Positions 1 to 5,334 of a DNA stretch of 5,334 bases are shown one piece after another (the first letter of the stretch is position 1; every line of letters begins with the position of its first letter). The notes beneath the pieces were generated by a model that made no database searches, was not told the DNA's origin, and saw nothing but the letters and a program-made list of their open reading frames with translations. The translations under genes were made by a program, and so were the position numbers. Source of the DNA: Anaerolineae bacterium (lineage in GTDB: Bacteria; Chloroflexota; Anaerolineae; 4572-78; J111); contig JAGRCC010000653.1 of assembly GCA_020433785.1 (NCBI GenBank), positions 1 to 5,334 on the forward strand, in the 5' to 3' direction.

Positions 1-701
1 ACCAGACCACCGACGGCGTCTCGACTCTGGTGGCCGACCGTAAGTGCGGCGTGGCCTACGGCTACTTCTCCGAGGCGGTGCTGGCCAATCCGGCCTTTTT
101 TCGCTGGCATTTTCTGGAGCTGGCTTTGTTCGTAATGCTGGAGCCGCGCGGCTTGATGGGCGTCCACGGCGCGGCCCTGGCTAAAAACGGCCGGGCCATC
201 CTGCTTCGCGCCCCCAGCGGCGGCGGCAAAACAACCCTGGCCTACGCCGGCGCTCGCCAGCGCTTTCAGGCACTGGCCGAGGATGTGGTCTGGCTCGATC
301 TTGAGCGCGATATCTGGTGGGGCACGCCCTGGTCGTTTCATCTGCTGCCCGATGCCAAACAGCTCTTCCGGGAATTGGCCGATTATCCCCCGCTCCTGCA
401 AATAAACGGCGAGCGCAAATTGGAGGTCACTTTGGAGCAGATTCGCGCCGGCAGCACGACGGTCTCTGCCCGGCCGGGCGCAGTCGTCTTCGTCGAACGC
501 GCCGCCGGTCAGGCCAGCCGGCTGGAAGCCATCGATCCGGCCACCGCTAAATCGATCTGGCTGACCAGCTTCGCCGGCGCCGAAATGGATTTTCCCAACT
601 ACCACGATCACGTCAACGCACTGCTCACCCACAACACCTATCGTCTCTATTCCGGCGACAATCTGGACAGCAGCTTAGATTTATTAGAAACACTCTTTTG
701 A
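1..701 (+). CDS. HPr kinase/phosphorylase-like P-loop protein, 5' end cut by window edge
   Basis: The frame is open to the first base, so this is the 3' part of a longer gene; the GTG at 30 is only an internal valine. Counting residues from that GTG, the visible part has 223 residues. A V-H-G-A-A-L segment at 45-50 precedes a Walker A loop APSGGGKTT at 61-69, followed by an acidic pair E84-D85 in the LAEDVVWL strand. This order (His-containing strand, P-loop, then an Asp after the next helix) is that of the HPr kinase/phosphorylase C-terminal fold. Known HPr kinase phosphorylates a serine of HPr, but the short HprK-like proteins found in peptide-modification and polysaccharide clusters act on other substrates or are uncharacterised. 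I see no HPr gene here, so the substrate is unknown. No membrane segment is evident, so it is probably cytoplasmic. The NTP_transf_5 gene at 3187 is a typical companion. The stop TGA at 699-701 is the first triplet of the palindromic repeat. Confidence 0.75.
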   Translation, partial: QTTDGVSTLVADRKCGVAYGYFSEAVLANPAFFRWHFLELALFVMLEPRGLMGVHGAALAKNGRAILLRAPSGGGKTTLAYAGARQRFQALAEDVVWLDLERDIWWGTPWSFHLLPDAKQLFRELADYPPLLQINGERKLEVTLEQIRAGSTTVSARPGAVVFVERAAGQASRLEAIDPATAKSIWLTSFAGAEMDFPNYHDHVNALLTHNTYRLYSGDNLDSSLDLLETLF

Positions 702-773
702 ATTATGAAGGATGAATTATGAATTATGAAAGTTTTCACCTCATAATTCATCCCTCATAATTCATAATTTTTT
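699..773. repeat. AATTATGA palindromic repeat, possible terminator
   Basis: The unit AATTATGA occurs at 701-708, 715-722 and 722-729, and its complement TCATAATT at 741-748, 755-762 and 762-769. Bases 699-722 pair with 741-764 at 23 of 24 positions; the only mismatch is A709 against C754. A second, mutually exclusive perfect 15-bp pairing joins 715-729 with 755-769. The loop of the long stem (723-740) holds a small TGAAA/TTTCA palindrome. A run of six T at 768-773 follows three bases after the long stem, so plus-strand RNA could end here, although the stem is AT-rich and therefore weak for a Rho-independent terminator. It fills nearly the whole gap between the P-loop gene and the glycosyltransferase gene. 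It looks like a dispersed intergenic palindromic element rather than a gene-specific operator; that is inference. Confidence 0.75.
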
Positions 774-785
774 CTGGTTTTGCCG

Positions 786-2879
786 ATGTGGAAAAAACTC
801 GAGAACTGGCTCATCCTGCTGGTTCTCCTCTTTATTTTAGGTCGATTTGTGACCCAAACTTACGGGCGCATGCTGACCAACTCCAACGCCAGTGAAGGCG
901 ATCAACTGGCGTTTCTCCAGTTGGGGTTGGATATGCTGGAACACGGCGTTTTGACCGACGGCACCCGCAACCCGCTCTATGCGGTGTTTCTGGCCGTAGT
1001 CGCTCACCGCGATTGGGCCTATTTTACCTATGCCAAGCTGCTAAGTATGACCTTTGGCCTGCTGGCGATTGTGGCCGTCTTCGAGTTGGGCCGCCGCCGG
1101 TTCGATGCGTTTACCGGCCTGGTCGCCGCCTACCTACTGAGCATCAACGTCGAGTTCATCGTTCACAGCGCCACCGCCCTGACCGAGTCGCTGCTGGTGC
1201 TGACCTTTGCCTTGGCCTGGTTTGCCATGCTCAAAGCGCTGGACGATAAAGATCAGGCGCGCTACTGGGCGCTGGCCGGGGCGCTGGCCGGTCTGGCCTA
1301 TCTGGCCAAGGGCAGCGCGCAACTGCTGGTTCTCTCGTTCCTGGCGCTGGCCTTTCTATTCTATCGCTTTCAGATTTTCCGCAGTAAAAGTCTATGGCTG
1401 TTCTTGGGCAGCTACGTTTTGGTCGTCAGCCCGCTCTGGATTTACAACACGATCAACTACGGCAGCCCGACCTTCAACTACGCCATCACCCACCAGATGT
1501 GGATGGACGGCTGGCGCGAGTGGCACCCCGACGATCTCGATCACCTGCCCACGGCCCTGACCTACCTTCAGACCCACACCCCCCAGGAGATCATCGACCG
1601 CCAGTGGAGTGGGATGCAGGCTATGCGCAACATCCTGGTTAAAACCCTATGGCCGACCCGCACCCTGATGGTCGATCGATTTTTACTGTCGCCGCTGAGC
1701 AGCTATGTGCTGGTCGGACTGCTGCTGCTGCCATTTCTGATGTGGCCGTTCAGTCGCCGCTACCTCCGCCACCACGCCGGCGCAGTGCTGCTCACCCTGC
1801 TGGTGACGACGCTCTTCTTCCTACTCTTCGCCTGGTACGTGCCGATTGTCGCTCTGGGCCAACGTTTCATGCTGCCGGTCGTCCCCTTGATATTTATCCT
1901 GCTGGCCCACGTTGTGAGCCAGGCCGGCCAGCAGGTGATGGCCCTCGGCGTTTGGCCGAAACGGCTGGTGATTTTGCTCGGCGTCATCGTGCTGGGGCTG
2001 CAACTCCGCTGGGCCATTTACACCAATCTCGATGCGACCCAGGCACTGCTGACCCAAGACGTCTTCGCTCAGGATCGCCAATTCAATAGCGACGCCGCCA
2101 CCACCCTCGAATGGCTGGCGCAGCAGTCACCGGGTATCGAAACCGTGGCCTGGGGGCCGTCGGGCAACACCCTGCCCATCTGGGCCTACTCCGACCGGCT
2201 GGACGTCAAACGTTACCCGCCCGATGCCGACACCCTGGCCGATCTGACCGACAACCTGGTTGGCCGGGGCATCGACTTCGTCATCGTCGATGCCGATATG
2301 GTCGCCCGCTATCGCTCGCTTTATAAAGATATCTTCCCGTCCGACGGCGCGCGCGTTGATATCCCGGCCATCCCCGACGGTTGGGCGCTGACCTACGCCT
2401 ACCGGGCCATGCCCTGCGATTGGTGCGTTTTTCGCCTGCTCGACAGCAATCCGCCGCAGCACAGTGTCGATGTGCGCCTCAACGACTCGATTCAGCTCAT
2501 CGGCTACGACATCGACCGCACCGAACTCCAAGCGGGCGACACGCTGCACCTGACGCTCCACTGGACAACGGACAAGGCGCTCGATGCCGACTACACCGTC
2601 TTCACCCAACTGCTCGGCCCCGATTTTCAACTGCACGGCCAGCTCGATCATCAACCCATCGAGAATCTGTGGCCCACCACCCGCTGGCAGCCCGGCGAAC
2701 GCCTGGCCGACCGCTACGACATCCCCATCGATGCCAACGCGCCGCCCGGCCCGTACCAAATCCTGGTCGGCATGTACAACGCCCAGACCGGTGAGCGAAT
2801 CCCGGCTATCCACAACAGCGAGCCGGTGCCGGACAACGCTATACGTCTGGATGAGATTATTGTGGGTACAGGGAGTTAA
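786..2879 (+). CDS. GT-C membrane glycosyltransferase, GT39/PMT-like, with C-terminal beta-rich domain
   Basis: Probable integral membrane glycosyltransferase that moves a sugar from a polyprenyl-phosphate donor to an acceptor on the outer face of the membrane. Numbering is from ATG 786 (697 residues); a TTG at 780 would add two residues, and neither start has a clear Shine-Dalgarno. TM1 is at about 7-25. It is followed by an outside loop with acidic residues E37 and D39 (SEGDQ), then [10 protein letters not shown] at 62-71, the place of the catalytic acid and conserved Pro-Leu-Tyr of this superfamily. Further hydrophobic segments lie near 83-101, 108-128, 131-150, 160-176, 178-195, 202-221, 303-322, 330-350, 358-376 and 392-412, about eleven in all. 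E134 in the ATALTESLL helix and R360-F361 before MLPVVPL also fit the family. Residues 413-558 form a soluble region with a CDWC pair (C544, C547), and 560-695 look like a beta-sandwich ([30 protein letters not shown]). The acceptor cannot be read from sequence. The next gene follows after two bases, suggesting one operon. Confidence 0.85.
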   Translation: MWKKLENWLILLVLLFILGRFVTQTYGRMLTNSNASEGDQLAFLQLGLDMLEHGVLTDGTRNPLYAVFLAVVAHRDWAYFTYAKLLSMTFGLLAIVAVFELGRRRFDAFTGLVAAYLLSINVEFIVHSATALTESLLVLTFALAWFAMLKALDDKDQARYWALAGALAGLAYLAKGSAQLLVLSFLALAFLFYRFQIFRSKSLWLFLGSYVLVVSPLWIYNTINYGSPTFNYAITHQMWMDGWREWHPDDLDHLPTALTYLQTHTPQEIIDRQWSGMQAMRNILVKTLWPTRTLMVDRFLLSPLSSYVLVGLLLLPFLMWPFSRRYLRHHAGAVLLTLLVTTLFFLLFAWYVPIVALGQRFMLPVVPLIFILLAHVVSQAGQQVMALGVWPKRLVILLGVIVLGLQLRWAIYTNLDATQALLTQDVFAQDRQFNSDAATTLEWLAQQSPGIETVAWGPSGNTLPIWAYSDRLDVKRYPPDADTLADLTDNLVGRGIDFVIVDADMVARYRSLYKDIFPSDGARVDIPAIPDGWALTYAYRAMPCDWCVFRLLDSNPPQHSVDVRLNDSIQLIGYDIDRTELQAGDTLHLTLHWTTDKALDADYTVFTQLLGPDFQLHGQLDHQPIENLWPTTRWQPGERLADRYDIPIDANAPPGPYQILVGMYNAQTGERIPAIHNSEPVPDNAIRLDEIIVGTGS
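2871..2875 (+). promoter_or_regulatory. Shine-Dalgarno GGGAG for the first MNT gene
   Basis: GGGAG lies six bases before the GTG at 2882 and inside the last codons of the glycosyltransferase gene. It is the main reason to accept the GTG start and supports translation of the two genes from one message. Confidence 0.6.
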
Positions 2880-2881
2880 AT

Positions 2882-3190
2882 GTGGAGAGCTATCCGCGAT
2901 TGAATATCTCTAAAGGACAACTCGTCGATTTCTGCCAACGTCATCATATTCGCAAGTTATCTCTATTCGGTTCAATTTTACGGGATGATTTCGGCCCCGA
3001 CAGTGACATTGATTTCTTAGTGGAGTTCGAGCCGAGTGCAATCCCCGGTTTGTTTGAAGTAGCCGGCATAGAAATTGAGCTAAGCGCAATGTTAGGTCAT
3101 AAAGTCGATATGAGAACGCTTGAAGATTTAAGCCCTTACTTTCGGCAAGATGTTTTAGACACAGCTGAATTGCAGTATGAAAAAAGATGA
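2882..3190 (+). CDS. MNT-type nucleotidyltransferase (MntA-like antitoxin fold), no HEPN partner
   Basis: A minimal nucleotidyltransferase of 102 residues, the usual length for the family. The GSx10DxD motif is intact: G30-S31, D42 and D44 (SDIDFLVEF), with a third carboxylate at D76 (HKVDM). The family end [14 protein letters not shown] is also present. In known HEPN/MNT toxin-antitoxin pairs the MNT protein (MntA) AMPylates and so silences the HEPN RNase (HepT). Here the next gene is not HEPN but an NTP_transf_5 protein overlapping by four bases, and the previous gene is a glycosyltransferase. The protein may thus be an orphan antitoxin, a transferase acting on another target, or a partner of a HEPN gene elsewhere. 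Two 60-base blocks counted by hand (2941-3000 and 3061-3120) have 25 and 26 G/C, against 41 in 2101-2160 of the glycosyltransferase gene, which suggests acquisition from another source. The GTG start is chosen for the GGGAG six bases upstream. Confidence 0.85.
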   Translation: MESYPRLNISKGQLVDFCQRHHIRKLSLFGSILRDDFGPDSDIDFLVEFEPSAIPGLFEVAGIEIELSAMLGHKVDMRTLEDLSPYFRQDVLDTAELQYEKR

Positions 3191-4338
3191 ACGAATCGCT
3201 TTCAGATCTCTGCAACCGATTAGCTGCGTGGCTTTATAAGCCTCTTTCTCCTACTAACCCCAATTGGTCTGCCGAGACGTGGTCTCGCTTCAAATCGGTG
3301 AGTCGGGTTCACGGCATAGCCCCTTCACTACACGCAGTTCTCAAATCGGCAGCGTGGCTCGATGCCGAGATAAAAATGTGGCTCGCTGAACAGGCCGAGG
3401 GGAACACTCGACGCGTGGTTAAGATGCAGGCAGAACTCGCCGCCATCCTGGCGCTGTTTGCCAAGCACGGCCTACCGGCGATGCCCCTCAAAGGTTCGGT
3501 GCTAACAGCTACCTATTATGAAGACACCGCACTGCGCCCGATGGCCGATTTGGATATCCTCATCAAGCCTCAAGATTTCCCTCGCGCTGCCCAGTTGCTA
3601 ATAGAGCTTGGCTACGCGCAAGAGGTAGTCCATTGGAAGCATACCGAGTTCGTCAAGCCGGACAACCGCCAGGCCGTCACCTTCGAGGCCGAACATCCCG
3701 ACAACCCGCGTAAAGTGGAGATCCACTGCTACTGCCGCGAGTCGTTCGGCGGGCCGGGGGTTGATTTAACGGATGTGATGTGGAAATACGCCGATGAGGG
3801 GACGCTATTAGGCCAACGGGCTATCATCCCTCGCCCAGAGGCGCTGTGGCTGCACCTGCTGGTGCATCATACCTACCACGCCTGGCAGGGGAAGGCCCGG
3901 CTGATTCAACTAATCGATCTGGAGACTCTATCGCCGCATGTCAAGCCGGAGATGCTGCTCGATAGCGTGGATGCTCGTTTTGTCTATCCCAGCCTGGCGC
4001 TGTGGCAGCGCTACTTCCCCAACCCCACCGCCGACACCTTAGCCGCCGCTCAACGCGAACGCGTCTCGCCCGGCTTCCGCCGCTGGGTCGATGGCCTGGA
4101 TTTGGTCAACACCTCGCATCTCAACCCCCAGCCAGCGGGCTTGTATCTGACCAAGGCGCTCAAATTCAGCGAGGGCCGACCTCGCGAGGTCGGTCAGGCG
4201 CTGCGTTTTGCCCTGCTCCCAGCCATCGAGGAGTTGGCGCTCGATCATCCCCGGCTGGCCCAATCGCGGGTGCCGTGGCTGGCTTATTTTTTGCTGCCGC
4301 TGGATTGGGTGAGGCGGTTGAGTAGGAACGTTGAGTAA
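3187..4338 (+). CDS. nucleotidyltransferase family protein, NTP_transf_5 type
   Basis: A 383-residue protein of the uncharacterised NTP_transf_5 nucleotidyltransferase family, close to its usual length. The N-terminal 90 residues are mainly helical. The catalytic core follows: PLKGSVL at 100-106, RPMADLDIL at 117-125 with metal-binding acids D121 and D123, and a third acid E178 in VEIHCYC with H180. A helical C-terminal part carries [11 protein letters not shown] at 223-233 and LIQLIDLE at 239-246, where His and Asp are typical of the family. The substrate is unknown; family members occur beside HprK-like kinases, asparagine-synthase-like proteins and PqqD-like proteins in peptide or polysaccharide clusters, and the HprK-like gene at the left edge fits that pattern. 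Its ATG overlaps the stop of the MNT gene (ATGA at 3187-3190), and no good Shine-Dalgarno is seen, so translation is probably coupled. A perfect 18-bp palindrome lies in the coding sequence at 4176-4193. No membrane segment is clear, apart from a mildly hydrophobic stretch near 362-371. Confidence 0.8.
   Translation: MNESLSDLCNRLAAWLYKPLSPTNPNWSAETWSRFKSVSRVHGIAPSLHAVLKSAAWLDAEIKMWLAEQAEGNTRRVVKMQAELAAILALFAKHGLPAMPLKGSVLTATYYEDTALRPMADLDILIKPQDFPRAAQLLIELGYAQEVVHWKHTEFVKPDNRQAVTFEAEHPDNPRKVEIHCYCRESFGGPGVDLTDVMWKYADEGTLLGQRAIIPRPEALWLHLLVHHTYHAWQGKARLIQLIDLETLSPHVKPEMLLDSVDARFVYPSLALWQRYFPNPTADTLAAAQRERVSPGFRRWVDGLDLVNTSHLNPQPAGLYLTKALKFSEGRPREVGQALRFALLPAIEELALDHPRLAQSRVPWLAYFLLPLDWVRRLSRNVE
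4176..4193. repeat. 18-bp perfect palindrome inside the NTP_transf_5 gene
   Basis: CCGACCTCGCGAGGTCGG reads the same on both strands. It encodes the segment around RPREVG (residues 331-336) and stays in frame. Palindromes of this GACCTCGCGAGGTC kind could be a dispersed genome repeat, but only one copy is present here. Confidence 0.5.
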
Positions 4339-4412
4339 TTGTGTAAACGGGTGACTCCCCCATTCTTCGCTTTTGATAGTATACTACTTATACTTACAGC
4401 CAGGATAATTAA
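4339..4412 (+). promoter_or_regulatory. short spacer with two TATACT -10-like hexamers
   Basis: This is the only spacer within the right half of the window. TATACT occurs twice, at 4380-4385 and 4389-4394, the first inside the palindrome AGTATACT (4378-4385). Each differs from the sigma-70 -10 consensus by one base. I see no convincing -35 hexamer at 16-18 bases upstream. The change from GC-rich coding sequence to AT-rich sequence and the separate ribosome binding site suggest that the second MNT gene has its own promoter, but this is weakly supported. No terminator hairpin for the NTP_transf_5 gene is evident. Confidence 0.3.
4402..4405 (+). promoter_or_regulatory. Shine-Dalgarno AGGA for the second MNT gene
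   Basis: AGGA sits seven bases before the ATG at 4413, a normal spacing, and fixes this start over later in-frame codons. The resulting N-terminus aligns with the first MNT protein without gaps. Confidence 0.55.
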
Positions 4413-4775
4413 ATGACCCACCCATTGATTGAACAATTACCCCGGCAAGAATTGGTTGAGTTCTGCCGGCGCCATCATATTCGCAAGTTATCGCTGTTTG
4501 GTTCTGCCCTGCGCAGCGACTTTTCGCCAACCAGCGATCTGGATATACTGGTTGAATTCGATCCTGACCACATCCCCGGACTGGCTTTTTTTGGAATGCA
4601 GCAGGAGTTATCTGAGTTGTTGAACCGGCCGGTTGACTTCAACACACCTCAATTTCTCAGCCCCACCTTTCGACAATATGTGCTGGCTCAGGCCGAGGTC
4701 TTATATGACGCAAATGGAGATGTTGGGTCTCCTATCTCGCACCAACAAACTCAACTTCAATCAGATGTTTTATGA
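4413..4775 (+). CDS. second MNT-type nucleotidyltransferase, with run-on C-terminus
   Basis: A 120-residue paralogue of the MNT protein at 2882. The GSx10DxD motif is intact: G30-S31, D42 and D44 (SDLDILVEF), third acid D75 (RPVDF). Over residues 14-50 it shares 28 of 37 positions with the first copy, including the run [11 protein letters not shown]. The normal family end is [16 protein letters not shown] at about 86-101; the 19 residues after it (GDVGSP through QSDVL) have no counterpart in the first copy and resemble no domain I know. The gene's last 19 bases overlap, tail to tail, the end of the kinase gene on the other strand. HEPN genes usually lie directly beside MNT genes; none is found on either side, which raises the possibility that the original 3' end and a HEPN partner were lost when the kinase block was joined here. 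It could also be a solo MNT protein that never had a partner. GC content is intermediate (32 and 29 G/C in the 60-base blocks at 4501 and 4561). Confidence 0.8.
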   Translation: MTHPLIEQLPRQELVEFCRRHHIRKLSLFGSALRSDFSPTSDLDILVEFDPDHIPGLAFFGMQQELSELLNRPVDFNTPQFLSPTFRQYVLAQAEVLYDANGDVGSPISHQQTQLQSDVL

Positions 4776-5334
4776 AGCACGCGATACAGCGCCTCCGCTA
4801 AAGCGTTCAACTGCGGGGGTTTTTGAACCCACGCGATAACTCCTTGGGCCAGCAGTGACTCGATCGGTTCTTGTTGGGGATAGCCTGACATAATAACCAT
4901 CTTCACCTGCGGATCATCCGCTTGCAGCGCGTGGAGCAACCCGATCCCGTCTAGCTCCGGCATAATCAAATCGGTCAGCACGGCGTCAATAGGGGGTGAC
5001 GCGGCGCGATACAGCTCCAGTGCTTCCTGCCCGTTTTTGGCGCTCAAAGTCTTGTAGTTGAGTACCTCCAACAAGGTATTGATCACCTTCAACACGGCCA
5101 GGTTATCTTCTACAACCAGCACCAGTTCGCCGTGGCCCGCAAGCGGTTTTGGTGTAGATGTGGTGGCTGGCTCAATAACCTGGCCACAGCTATGGGGTAA
5201 ATAGAGTGTAAATGTAGTGCCGACATCCAACTCGCTTTCCACAGTAATGACGCCTTCGTGCTGCTGGACAATGCCGTACACTTGAGCCAACCCTAAACCG
5301 GTTCCTTGCCCGACCTCTTTGGTGGTAAAGAACG
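4757..5334 (-). CDS. hybrid sensor histidine kinase, C-terminal part (ATPase end plus receiver), N-terminus beyond window
   Basis: The minus-strand frame stays open through the right edge, so the TTG at 5290 is an internal leucine and not a start. Reading from 5332, the first residues are [17 protein letters not shown], the F box and G2 box of a HATPase_c domain, followed by [22 protein letters not shown], the end of that domain. After a Pro/Thr-rich linker comes a full receiver domain. Counting from the first visible residue, it has the acidic pair E75-D76 (VVEDN), phosphoacceptor D121 (LTDLIMP, codon 4970-4972), S149 (MSGYP) and K171 (VQKP). All key residues are present, so phosphotransfer should be possible. 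The protein would sense an unknown signal through its missing N-terminal part and pass phosphate to its own receiver; no output domain follows, since the stop comes a few residues after the last receiver helix. It is convergent with the second MNT gene and probably unrelated in function to the plus-strand genes. Confidence 0.9.
   Translation of the reverse strand, partial: FFTTKEVGQGTGLGLAQVYGIVQQHEGVITVESELDVGTTFTLYLPHSCGQVIEPATTSTPKPLAGHGELVLVVEDNLAVLKVINTLLEVLNYKTLSAKNGQEALELYRAASPPIDAVLTDLIMPELDGIGLLHALQADDPQVKMVIMSGYPQQEPIESLLAQGVIAWVQKPPQLNALAEALYRVLHKTSD

Noticed and set aside
30..32. GTG as start of the P-loop gene
   Set aside because: The frame continues upstream to the window edge with plausible coding residues, and there is no ribosome binding site before it.
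2127..2813. A 228-residue open frame on the minus strand inside the glycosyltransferase gene
   Set aside because: It lies wholly antisense to a well-supported gene, mirrors its GC-rich codon pattern, is rich in Gly/Val/Asp and shows no recognisable motif.
4349..4360. Possible GGG/CCC hairpin terminator after the NTP_transf_5 gene
   Set aside because: Only three base pairs form, there is a T-T clash next to them, and no T-run follows.
4805..4828. GTTCAA/TTGAAC inverted repeat near the 3' end of the kinase gene
   Set aside because: Six pairs with a 12-base loop inside coding sequence for the receiver domain; likely chance.
4633..4839. Plus-strand open frame overlapping the end of the second MNT gene, considered as a HEPN remnant
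   Set aside because: It has no Rx4-6H motif or helical HEPN-like pattern, and most of it is out of frame within the MNT gene or antisense to the receiver domain.
5288..5290. TTG on the minus strand as start of a stand-alone response regulator
   Set aside because: Upstream codons encode the F box and G2 box of a histidine kinase in the same frame, so this is an internal leucine.

Overview
The window has the look of a Chloroflexota (Anaerolineae-like) chromosome. This is an inference from GC-rich codon use in the long genes and from gene content: a GT-C glycosyltransferase with a C-terminal beta-rich domain, an HPr-kinase-like P-loop protein, an NTP_transf_5 protein, solo MNT nucleotidyltransferases and a hybrid histidine kinase. 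No rRNA, tRNA, CRISPR array, transposase or phage gene is visible.

Layout, left to right. (1) 1-701, plus strand: the 3' part of an HPr-kinase/phosphorylase-like P-loop protein, open at the left edge. (2) 699-773: an AT-rich palindromic repeat built from AATTATGA units that starts on the stop codon of the previous gene and ends in a T-run. (3) 786-2879: a complete multi-pass GT39/PMT-like membrane glycosyltransferase. (4) 2882-3190: a small MNT-type nucleotidyltransferase, two bases after the glycosyltransferase. (5) 3187-4338: an NTP_transf_5-type nucleotidyltransferase whose start overlaps the previous stop (ATGA). (6) 4339-4412: a short AT-rich spacer with two TATACT hexamers. (7) 4413-4775: a second MNT nucleotidyltransferase, paralogous to the first. 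(8) 4757-5334, minus strand: the C-terminal part of a hybrid histidine kinase (end of the ATPase domain plus a receiver domain), convergent with gene 7, overlapping it by 19 bp and open at the right edge.

How they may work together: genes 3-5 are packed like one transcription unit. HPr-kinase-like proteins and NTP_transf_5 proteins recur together in bacterial clusters for modified peptides (including some lasso peptide clusters) and surface polysaccharide, so genes 1, 3 and 5 may belong to such a cluster that continues to the left. The two MNT genes look like antitoxin halves of HEPN/MNT modules, but neither has a HEPN partner in the window, and the first is clearly lower in GC than the gene before it. 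The most notable points are three nucleotidyltransferase-fold genes within 1.9 kb without HEPN, the double-stem palindrome at 699-773, and the run-on C-terminus of the second MNT gene into the convergent kinase gene.
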